Source: JBGOTP01 sp041476545 (GTDB taxonomy: Bacteria > Acidobacteriota > Vicinamibacteria > Vicinamibacterales > CAVVIG01). Taken from it: a stretch of 5,325 nucleotides of DNA. The notes beneath the pieces were generated by a model. It had not been told where the DNA came from, did no database searches, and worked only from the letters and a program-made list of their open reading frames with translations. The translations under genes were made by a program, and so were the position numbers. Of the stretch, positions 1 to 5,241 are shown one piece after another. Every line of letters starts with the position of its first letter. The stretch's first letter is position 1. The DNA lies in the NCBI GenBank assembly GCA_041476545.1, contig JBGOTP010000352.1, forward strand, positions 1 through 5,325. Reading direction: 5' to 3'.

Positions 1-1
1 C

Positions 2-112
2 AAACGGCGCGCCCGCACCAATCCTCGGGCCGTGCGTCAGCCCGTCAGAAAGTGGCCCCGGCTGATGGCCACGCACTCGGTCGAAGGACCGTGGCAGTTC
101 AAGATCGTCTGA
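2..112 (+). CDS. C-terminal fragment of a gene entering from the left; possibly an IS4-like transposase
   Basis: An open frame with no stop enters at base 2 and ends at TGA 110-112, giving 36 residues that finish in WQFKIV. The fragment is strongly basic near its start (KRRARTNPRAVRQPVRKWPR) and ends in a short hydrophobic strand. A basic R-x-N-P-R stretch followed by a short C-terminal strand resembles the tails of IS4-type DDE transposases as I remember them. The nearby GGCATTA sequence (135-141) fits that idea. None of the DDE catalytic residues lie in the window, so the family is a weak inference. It could equally be the tail of an unrelated basic protein. It converges on the HEAT/cyclophilin gene, with 32 bp between the two stop codons. 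Confidence 0.45.
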   Translation, partial: KRRARTNPRAVRQPVRKWPRLMATHSVEGPWQFKIV

Positions 113-128
113 CATGAACACCGAATTT

Positions 129-141
129 CCGAATGGCATTA
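129..141 (+). mobile_element. Possible right end of an IS4-like insertion sequence
   Basis: The + strand reads CCGAATGGCATTA, ending at 141. On the minus strand this begins TAATGCC, which from memory matches the first seven bases of the terminal inverted repeat of IS4. The edge lies 29 bp past the stop of the partial + strand gene, a normal distance for a transposase gene to end before the IS edge. If the reading is right, host DNA resumes at 142 with CGCCTAAGG, and the stop codon of the HEAT/cyclophilin gene (145-147) lies just outside the element. The opposite end and the target duplication are outside the window, so this remains a hypothesis. Confidence 0.3.
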
Positions 142-144
142 CGC

Positions 145-2046
145 CTAAGGACCAGTAAGAATCTCCACCCGCTCGATGACGTCGCCCTCGAGAATCTGGT
201 CGAGGATGTCGACACCGTTCAGCAGCTGCGCGAAGACCGGGTACTGGTGATCGAAACGAGGATTGTCGACAAGGTCCACGAAGACCTGGGCTCCCCCCAA
301 CTCCTGGTCTCCGGACGAGAGTCCAAGAGCGCCGCGGACGTGCGGCCACGACCCGGCTTCGACCCGCCTCTCATCGCCGGGACCGTCGCCCGCGTGCGGG
401 ATCAAGTTGAGAATCGTCGAGGTCGCGCCACCAACCATCATGCCATTGTAGTGACCTGCCTCGGCGAGCCGCGCGAAACGCAACACGGCGGCAGGTGCCT
501 CCGAAGTGAAGAGGGCCAGCTCGAAGGTGCCGACACCCCGAATGGTCACGCGCGCGCGTGGCGCAGCCAGCCGCTGCAGATCGGCGGCGTTCAACCCCTG
601 TCCCGTTCCGCGCGACGGATCGCCAGCCAGCGCCGCGGCGGATTGACGCGACGGCACAGTCCGGCCGAGCCCTTCCTGCGCGATTCGCGCCACGTCGTCG
701 TTCGCGTCGGCCGACAGCGTTTCGAGCGTCTCGTGATCCTGGAGGACGGCCGCCGCTCGGGCCGCATACGCGCGGAGCCCCCACAGCGTCGAGATGGTGA
801 ACGGTCCGAGTACGTCCTTCGCCCGATCCGGCGCCGATCGCGACAGCCCCACCAGGGCGTGGGCCGCGCGATGCCAGCCGCGCGGCAACCCTGCATCCGG
901 CCGCTCGTTCACCATATGGTTGAGCAAGTCGACCGCCTCCGGGTATACCCCGCAGTCGCCGAGCAGGTCAATCGCCACGAGCGCCACCTGGGTGTTTGGA
1001 TCCCTGACCGCTTCAATGAAACTCTGGCAGGCCCCCGGTGTTCCCTTCCCTCGAAGGCCCTCGCTTCGGAGGGCTTCCATCCGAACTACCGACTGAGGAT
1101 CGGCCATGCCTCGATGCAGCACCGACGCCGTGACGTCCGCCGTCAGTAGTCGGGCGGTGCCGGCCGCGCGCATGGCCAGCCACCGGACCTGCGCATCGGG
1201 GTCAATGGCGCCCCGCGCGATCACCGTGCCGTCAACCTCGCCCGCCGTTACCAGCGATTGGAACGCAAGCCGGCGAATGCGCGCGTCGCGCGGCGGCATC
1301 ACCGGCGAACTCGACGGCAGCTGAGCGAGGGCTTCACCGCCGCCATTCTGATCATCGATCGCCCCGGCCACTCCGACCAACTCCCGCAGCATCGCGGTCG
1401 TCGTCACGTGTGGAGCAAAACGACCGGCGTTGGCGCGAAGGAACGACTCGAGTCCCTTGACAGCGCCGAGGCGATCGCCGACGACGTCGCTGTGCGCGCG
1501 GCCGACGAGCGCGCTTTCGACGCGCGCCATCTGGGTGAGGTCGGTCAACGGAAATCTTCCCAGCGCTTCGCAGATGGCCGCACGCACGCTCGACTCCTCT
1601 TCGGCATTCAGACGCGTCAGGAGGGTCGACAACGCGGACGACACTGCTGCGGCGGCGGCCGCTGTTGCCGCGCTCGCTGCCGCGGTTGACGTCTTCCCAC
1701 CCGGAGCCGGTCTCACGCCGGCGCTCGGACTGGCCCCTGCCAGCGCGGACGCGATGGCGTCCGCGGCTTCGGACCGGAGCTCTGGAAGCGGCGACTTCAG
1801 CGCGACGACGAGGTCAGGGATAAGCGCGGGACGGCCCAGGCGCCCGAGCGCGCGGATGGCGGTTCTGGCCGTCTCTCCGTCGGCATTCCTGACGCCGGCC
1901 CGCAACGTGGCAAGGTCGTGCGCGTCCCTTGCGCCCCGCTCTTCCGCCAACAGAATGGATACCCTGGCGCTCGGGACGGTCTGCGCGATCGGCGCGGCCA
2001 TGGCAAGCGTCAGGCCGATCGCGGTGAGCCATCCCTTCGCCATCAT
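145..2046 (-). CDS. Exported HEAT-repeat protein with a C-terminal degenerate cyclophilin-type (PPIase-like) domain
   Basis: This 633-residue protein begins with a signal peptide: K4, a hydrophobic core WLTAIGLTLAMAAPIA, and probable cleavage near residues 19-22, so it should act outside the cytoplasm. Residues about 40-470 are alanine- and leucine-rich helical pairs of HEAT type, such as TARTAIRALGRLGRPALIPDLV (57-78 region) and VRWLAMRAAGTA (287-298). An alanine-rich insert (about 118-134) interrupts them. Residues about 498-633 match the cyclophilin fold: GTFELALFTSEAPAAVLRFARL, then GAQVFVDLVDNPRFDH and YPVFAQLLNGVDILDQI. The FHR..P.F..QGG segment that carries the catalytic arginine is replaced (536-555: MMVGGATSTILNLIP, then HAGDG), so isomerase activity is doubtful and a binding or scaffold role is more likely. 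It is the last gene of the operon. Its start ATG (2046) overlaps the TGA of the 56-aa gene as ATGA, a GAGAG stands just upstream, and a second ATG follows at 2043. Confidence 0.9.
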   Translation of the reverse strand: MMAKGWLTAIGLTLAMAAPIAQTVPSARVSILLAEERGARDAHDLATLRAGVRNADGETARTAIRALGRLGRPALIPDLVVALKSPLPELRSEAADAIASALAGASPSAGVRPAPGGKTSTAAASAATAAAAAAVSSALSTLLTRLNAEEESSVRAAICEALGRFPLTDLTQMARVESALVGRAHSDVVGDRLGAVKGLESFLRANAGRFAPHVTTTAMLRELVGVAGAIDDQNGGGEALAQLPSSSPVMPPRDARIRRLAFQSLVTAGEVDGTVIARGAIDPDAQVRWLAMRAAGTARLLTADVTASVLHRGMADPQSVVRMEALRSEGLRGKGTPGACQSFIEAVRDPNTQVALVAIDLLGDCGVYPEAVDLLNHMVNERPDAGLPRGWHRAAHALVGLSRSAPDRAKDVLGPFTISTLWGLRAYAARAAAVLQDHETLETLSADANDDVARIAQEGLGRTVPSRQSAAALAGDPSRGTGQGLNAADLQRLAAPRARVTIRGVGTFELALFTSEAPAAVLRFARLAEAGHYNGMMVGGATSTILNLIPHAGDGPGDERRVEAGSWPHVRGALGLSSGDQELGGAQVFVDLVDNPRFDHQYPVFAQLLNGVDILDQILEGDVIERVEILTGP

Positions 2047-2213
2047 GCTCTCGCGTTTCGCGTGACCGCGGAGTACTCGAGCATCTGAGCCATCAGGTCC
2101 ATGGGGTGCAAAAGAGCCACGTCCGTGATCGTATCGGCCGAGTGAGCCTCATCCTGCACCACGGCGGCTTTGTCTGCGCGTTCGAGCAGGCACGTGAGGC
2201 TCTCCAGTGTCAT
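2043..2213 (-). CDS. Small unknown 56-aa protein, translationally coupled on both sides
   Basis: The reading frame starts MTLESLTCLLERADKAAVVQ and ends EYSAVTRNARA. It is not recognised. It looks soluble and mostly helical: an amphipathic N-terminal helix (about 3-20), an acidic stretch DEAHSADTITD (21-31), and a methionine/leucine-rich helix LLHPMDLMAQMLEYSAV (34-50). There is no signal peptide or membrane segment, and its single Cys is at position 8. The case for a real gene is its context. Its ATG (2213) overlaps the TGA of the metallo-hydrolase gene as ATGA, and its own TGA (2045-2043) overlaps the ATG of the HEAT gene as ATGA. No Shine-Dalgarno is visible upstream, as expected for termination-reinitiation coupling. 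The frame stays open further upstream to an ATG at 2363, but that extension would lie wholly inside the metallo-hydrolase gene and reads as low-complexity basic sequence, so I prefer the short start. Confidence 0.7.
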   Translation of the reverse strand: MTLESLTCLLERADKAAVVQDEAHSADTITDVALLHPMDLMAQMLEYSAVTRNARA

Positions 2214-3589
2214 CGCGGCAGATCCACGCGCTCCTGATGCCGGGCAATGTGCACGGGCCAATGGCGCTCCGCGGTGATGCGTGCCCCCAATGCGGCGAGC
2301 GCCGGTGGTTCGCCGTGCACGAGATATGTCATCGCCGGGGCTCGTGAAAACCCCGACAGCCACCGCATGATCTCCCCGCTGTCCGCGTGCGCCGACATGG
2401 AGTCGATGCGTTCGATCCGCGCGGCCACGGGAATCTGGCGGCCCTTGATCCTCACCTCCGAGGCGCCCTCCACGAGCTGCCGTCCGCGAGTGCCGGCCGC
2501 CTGATAGCCGACAAACAACACCGTGCTTCTCGGATCCGGCAGACCCGCCGCGAGGTGGTACAAAACGCGCCCACCTGTCGCCATGCCGCTCGACGCGATC
2601 ACAATTGCGGGCGTGCGTGAAGCGACGAGATCCTTCGACTGCTGCGGCGATGCGACGGTCGTCATACGCTCGGTAGCAAAGACGCTCACTCCACGCGCGG
2701 CTGGGCGCATGTCGGGATCGAGTTCTTCAACGCGGCTGCTATAGAACTGCAGGGCCCGATTCGCCATCGGGCTGTCGACATAGACGGGCAGGACCGGAAT
2801 GCGCTTCGCGTCCTCGAGACGCTTGAGCCAGTAGAGCAATTCCTCGACGCGGCCAATCGCAAACGCCGGAATGATCAATTTTCCGCCGCGGGACGCTGCC
2901 TCCGTCACAATCGACGCCAGACGCGCGCCGTCATCGTCCGGCTCGTGAAGCCGGTCGCCGTAGGTCGATTCGACGAGCAGCACGTCAGCCGCGTCCACGG
3001 GCGTCGGGTCCGGCAGGACAGGTCGACCGTAGCGTCCGAGGTCGCCACCAAACAGGAGCGTCTTGCCGCCCGTGCGCACACGCGCGTAGGCCGAGCCGAG
3101 CAAGTGCCCCGCGTTGAGAAATTCGACCTCGAGACCAGGCACGACCGGCACCGGCCGGTTGAAGCCAACTGGCTGGAGCTGCGTCAAGGCCCTGTCGGCG
3201 TCCACGGCGGTGTACAGCGGCAGAGCGGGCTGGTGCTTCGTGTAGCCGTGGCGGTTGCAATCCCGCGCGTCTTCTTCCTGGATGTGCGCCGCGTCCGGGA
3301 GAACGACCGAGCAGAGATCCCGTGTGCCGGGCGTGCAGAAGATGCGGCCTCGAAACCCCTGGGCCACAAGCCGCGGCAGATAGCCGCAATGATCCAGGTG
3401 CGCGTGCGTCAAAATGACCGCGTCGATCGACCGCGGCTCGACGGGAAACGGCTGCCAGTTTCGCAAGCGCAGTTCCTTCAGTCCCTGAAAGAGCCCGCAA
3501 TCGACGAGCACGCGATGCTCACCGAGATCGAGCAGATGTTTGGATCCGGTCACGGTTTCAGCCGCTCCGAGAAACGTCAGCGTCGCCAT
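2210..3589 (-). CDS. Beta-CASP metallo-beta-lactamase-fold ribonuclease (CPSF73 / TTHA0252-like)
   Basis: A 459-residue zinc-dependent hydrolase of the RNA-processing branch of the metallo-beta-lactamase fold, which cleaves phosphodiester bonds in RNA in the cytoplasm. All signature motifs are present: D30 in VLVDCG, the metal-binding THAHLDH (H62, H64, D66, H67), H162 in NAGHLLGSA, and D183 in FGGDLGR. The beta-CASP region inserted after these carries motif A E207 (LLVESTYGD), PAFAIGR (241-247), YVDSPMA (270-276) and SSGMATGGR (333-341). It ends with motif C H401 in MSAHAD and the C-terminal VHGE (H425). The length matches bacterial and archaeal homologues of about 430-470 residues. With every catalytic residue intact it should be active, probably in RNA processing or decay; the exact substrate is unknown. 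It is the first gene of the minus-strand operon. The start at ATG 3589 has no Shine-Dalgarno, but a TATAGT box lies 6 nt upstream, suggesting a leaderless message. Confidence 0.94.
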   Translation of the reverse strand: MATLTFLGAAETVTGSKHLLDLGEHRVLVDCGLFQGLKELRLRNWQPFPVEPRSIDAVILTHAHLDHCGYLPRLVAQGFRGRIFCTPGTRDLCSVVLPDAAHIQEEDARDCNRHGYTKHQPALPLYTAVDADRALTQLQPVGFNRPVPVVPGLEVEFLNAGHLLGSAYARVRTGGKTLLFGGDLGRYGRPVLPDPTPVDAADVLLVESTYGDRLHEPDDDGARLASIVTEAASRGGKLIIPAFAIGRVEELLYWLKRLEDAKRIPVLPVYVDSPMANRALQFYSSRVEELDPDMRPAARGVSVFATERMTTVASPQQSKDLVASRTPAIVIASSGMATGGRVLYHLAAGLPDPRSTVLFVGYQAAGTRGRQLVEGASEVRIKGRQIPVAARIERIDSMSAHADSGEIMRWLSGFSRAPAMTYLVHGEPPALAALGARITAERHWPVHIARHQERVDLPR

Positions 3590-3595
3590 CGAATG

Positions 3596-3601
3596 ACTAT
3601 A
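3596..3601 (-). promoter_or_regulatory. Candidate -10 box for the minus-strand operon (leaderless start)
   Basis: The minus strand reads TATAGT at 3601-3596, five of six matches to TATAAT, with exactly six bases between it and the ATG at 3589. A transcript started at the usual distance would begin at or next to the A of ATG, giving a leaderless mRNA. This agrees with the lack of any ribosome-binding sequence. No good -35 is visible because the upstream strand is a pyrimidine run; CTGCCT at a 16-nt spacing is the nearest and is poor. Confidence 0.4.
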
Positions 3602-3640
3602 GAGGGGAGAAGAGAGAAGGCAGAAGGCAAAAGTGAGGGT
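3601..3640 (+). repeat. Polypurine tract with tandem GAAGGCA heptamers
   Basis: On the + strand, 37 of these 40 bases are A or G; the exceptions are C3621, C3628 and T3640, with T3634 also breaking the run if the tract is read strictly. Two perfect adjacent copies of GAAGGCA occupy 3616-3629 and grade into AAAAGTGAGGG. It fills nearly the whole spacer between the divergent metallo-hydrolase and reductase-like genes. Similar GAAGGCA/AAAAGGCA runs are, from memory, scattered between genes in some acidobacterial genomes. Its role is unknown; it may be a slippage-prone spacer repeat or influence the divergent promoters. Confidence 0.5.
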
Positions 3641-3654
3641 TCTGCTAAGCTGAC

Positions 3655-4542
3655 GTGCGGATGCGGTCGGCTGTCTCTGGTGGAGATCTCCTCACGGCCC
3701 TGAAGGGTGATGTGTCGGTCTTCGGGGCGGAGTTGCGACCTCCTCGGGCTGAACTCGCCACGAGCGAGGGGATGGACGCGTGGATCGATACGTACCACGC
3801 GGTTCGGCGTCTGACCGCACAGGGCACGTACGTCTTTCTCACCGACGGCGCCGTCGGCGCCGACGAGGAAGACAATCTGCGCCACCTGATTGCAAATCTC
3901 GGGACGGACGCACCGCGGGAGAAGGTTGTCCCCTTTCTGACATCGAAGCATCCCCTCGACTACTGCCTGTCGTACGCTGAGCGGGCACACCAGAGCGGCT
4001 TCCCGGCACTCGTTGTCCTCGGCGGCGACAAGACGGTCGGCGTGCCGCGGTCGGTCGAGCACGCGTGGCAGCTCCGCGAGTTGCTGCGCGCACGGGACCA
4101 CACGCTGGCGCTCGGAGGATGGGCCAACCCGTACGCCAATCCCGAACGGCAGGTCGATTTCCTCTCGGCGCCGAATTTCCATGCGGAGTTCTATCTCACG
4201 CAGATCGTGAGTCATCACGACCTGGCGCCGGTGGAGCAGTTCATCGAGATGGCGAGACGTCGAGCGCTGACGCTTCCGGGGGTGTTCGGCGTGTTCTTCT
4301 ACCGCAGCGCCAACAGGCGGACGCTGGAGGCCCTGAAGAATTTTCTGCCTGTTCCAGCCGAAGGCCTGACGCGCGACTTCGAATCCGGCCGAACGGCCGA
4401 GGACGTGTGCGCGACGACCGTGCGGGCTCTATTGGACGTGGGAGCCCGGCACTTCTACATCAGCAACCTCCCCATCAGCCGCGCCCCAGCCACGCTGAAG
4501 AACATTCTCGAACGGGCGGCCGTGACTACGAGCGGTCGGTGA
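3655..4542 (+). CDS. Methylenetetrahydrofolate reductase-fold protein (MetF-like flavoprotein)
   Basis: A 295-residue protein close to E. coli MetF in length (296). The family is a TIM barrel that binds FAD and reduces 5,10-methylenetetrahydrofolate to 5-methyltetrahydrofolate, the methyl donor for methionine. Visible matches in order are: VFGAELRPPR (22-31), in place of the usual S-F-E-F-F-P-P, with the catalytic glutamate as E26; VVPFLTSKH (91-99), at the pterin-site strand usually reading HLTC; ALVVLGGDK (118-126), with the folate-contacting aspartate as D125; FYLTQ (179-183), with Q183; and HFYISNLP (266-273), in place of the usual F-H-F-Y-T-L-N. The motif wording is divergent and no methionine or folate genes adjoin, so the exact substrate is uncertain. 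Starts possible are GTG 3655 and ATG 3661; neither has a clear ribosome site. TAAGCT at 3646-3651 lies 9 nt before ATG 3661. GTG 3712 is preceded by AAGGG but would drop the LLTALKGD segment that precedes the first strand. Confidence 0.88.
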   Translation: MRMRSAVSGGDLLTALKGDVSVFGAELRPPRAELATSEGMDAWIDTYHAVRRLTAQGTYVFLTDGAVGADEEDNLRHLIANLGTDAPREKVVPFLTSKHPLDYCLSYAERAHQSGFPALVVLGGDKTVGVPRSVEHAWQLRELLRARDHTLALGGWANPYANPERQVDFLSAPNFHAEFYLTQIVSHHDLAPVEQFIEMARRRALTLPGVFGVFFYRSANRRTLEALKNFLPVPAEGLTRDFESGRTAEDVCATTVRALLDVGARHFYISNLPISRAPATLKNILERAAVTTSGR

Positions 4543-4900
4543 GCCGCTTCTGGTGCTTGCGGCGCAGGCGAGGGTACTGAGGACTGACCACCTGCTCGGT
4601 CCACGCACCAATGGACGCGGCGGCCTCACGGAGCATCTGCAGGTCGCGTCGTGAAATCCGATACTCTCCGGCACGGCCAGCGGCCTGGGGGAGGGCCTGG
4701 AGCAGATCGGTGATGTTCACACCCAACGCGTCCGCCAGCCGCGCGATCGTGTCGAGGGTTGGATTCCCCCGGCCCCGCTCGACCTCCCCGATGAACTTGT
4801 AGCTCAGTCCGGACCGCTCGGCGAGTTGTTCCTGCGTCAGCTGCTGGCGAGTGCGTATTTCGCGCAGCGCGGCTCCGAACCGCGCACGGACATCGTTCAA
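4526..4900 (-). CDS. XRE-family helix-turn-helix transcriptional regulator
   Basis: A 124-residue protein with a Cro/C1-type DNA-binding domain at about residues 8-67: FGAALREIRTRQQ, helix 2 LTQEQLAERSG (21-31), recognition helix LSYKFIGEVERGRGNP (32-47), and then TLDTIARLADALGVNITDLL. The remaining roughly 55 residues include a short helix (SRRDLQMLREAAASIGAW, 83-100) and a very basic tail (YPRLRRKHQKR). No sensor or enzyme domain is seen, so it probably dimerises through the tail and needs a partner or simply autoregulates. The start is TTG at 4900. A strong GGGAGG lies 8 nt upstream at 4909-4914, and the only nearby ATG (4893) is out of frame. Its 3' end overlaps the reductase-like gene by 17 bp, tail to tail. 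It is divergent from a small gene across an AT-rich spacer with a palindrome, the usual arrangement for a self-regulated repressor. Confidence 0.93.
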   Translation of the reverse strand: MNDVRARFGAALREIRTRQQLTQEQLAERSGLSYKFIGEVERGRGNPTLDTIARLADALGVNITDLLQALPQAAGRAGEYRISRRDLQMLREAAASIGAWTEQVVSPQYPRLRRKHQKRLTDRS

Positions 4901-4908
4901 TCCGGAAG

Positions 4909-4914
4909 CCTCCC
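4909..4914 (-). promoter_or_regulatory. Shine-Dalgarno that fixes the TTG start of the XRE gene
   Basis: The minus strand reads GGGAGG here, followed by eight bases (CTTCCGGA) and then TTG at 4900-4898. It is the strongest ribosome-binding match in the window, and it decides for the TTG start where no in-frame ATG or GTG is well placed. Confidence 0.75.
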
Positions 4915-4941
4915 GCCGCCAGAGTATGGAAGGCTCGGACC

Positions 4942-5003
4942 ATTAGTGAACCCTGCATAGGTAAGATACGACTCAAATGATAGCACCTATATGTGTCATG
5001 ATT
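4942..5003. promoter_or_regulatory. AT-rich divergent control region with an imperfect 28-bp palindrome (4976-5003)
   Basis: These 62 bases are about 37% G+C (23 of 62), in sharp contrast to the flanking genes. Within them, 4976-5003 is a dyad centred between 4989 and 4990: left arm AATGATAGCACCTA, right arm TATGTGTCATGATT, with 10 of 14 positions complementary. It lies between the XRE gene and the divergent small gene, where the regulator would be expected to bind. If the small gene starts at 5010 the palindrome is in its leader; if at 4977 it overlaps its first codons. No convincing -35/-10 pair was found on either strand. Confidence 0.5.
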
Positions 5004-5237
5004 GGACCGATGCAGGAGCCGCCGGGCGATCGGGCGGGGGTCGCGCGCAGGGCCATCGAAGAGCTCGTTGACCTGTTGCAGGTGCTTGCTCTTTCGATCG
5101 ACGCGTCGCAACGCGATCCTACGCATCGATTGCAGCACATCGATATCCCCTACGTTGCTCGGCGTGTTCTGGTAACCGCGGAGAAGGTCGCCTCGCTGCT
5201 CGTCGCTCATGCGTCCGAACAGTCCACACGTGACTAG
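4977..5237 (+). CDS. Small unknown protein divergent from the XRE regulator
   Basis: The frame gives 86 residues from ATG 4977, 79 from ATG 4998 or 75 from ATG 5010. I favour either 4977, which has AGGTAAG at 4959-4965 about 11 nt upstream, or 5010, where the recognisable protein character starts (MQEPPGDRAGVARRAIEELV). The body is two predicted helices, RRAIEELVDLLQVLALSI (about 24-41) and PYVARRVLVTAEKVASLLVAHASE (about 58-81), joined by a polar loop. There is no signal peptide and no cysteine beyond the possible N-terminal extension. The third codon positions are G/C-rich as expected for this genome, and the helix amphipathicity makes it more believable than the opposite-strand frame. It is not recognised. 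Its position opposite an XRE repressor suggests it is the repressor's target gene. Confidence 0.55.
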   Translation: MIAPICVMIGPMQEPPGDRAGVARRAIEELVDLLQVLALSIDASQRDPTHRLQHIDIPYVARRVLVTAEKVASLLVAHASEQSTRD

Positions 5238-5241
5238 TGCC

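Noticed and set aside
78..91. Hairpin CGGTC-GAAG-GACCG as a terminator
   Set aside because: It has a five-base-pair stem inside the tail of a coding region, with no run of T on either strand.
133..1149. Long + strand open frame (338 codons) opposite the HEAT/cyclophilin gene
   Set aside because: It is antisense to a well-supported coding region, its product is arginine-rich low-complexity sequence with no recognisable fold, and long antisense frames are expected at this G+C content.
2214..2363. Longer N-terminus for the 56-aa protein (start at ATG 2363)
   Set aside because: The extension lies entirely inside the metallo-hydrolase coding region and reads as basic low-complexity residues; the ATGA junction at 2213-2210 marks the natural start.
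2945..3703. + strand open frame (252 codons) opposite the metallo-hydrolase gene
   Set aside because: It is a shadow of the beta-CASP gene, whose every catalytic motif is intact on the other strand.
3577..4218. - strand open frame (213 codons) opposite the MetF-like gene
   Set aside because: It is the complement of MetF motifs, crosses the divergent spacer, and translates the polypurine tract into Leu-Pro-Ser low-complexity residues at its end.
4531..4548. Hairpin AGCGG...CCGCT at the convergent gene ends as a bidirectional terminator
   Set aside because: The stem is only five base pairs with an eight-base loop and no T-tract on either side; it is likely chance in GC-rich sequence.
4626..5210. 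- strand open frame (194 codons) covering the XRE gene and the spacer
   Set aside because: It is out of frame with the clear helix-turn-helix protein and runs through its control region; the XRE frame with GGGAGG and TTG explains the locus better.
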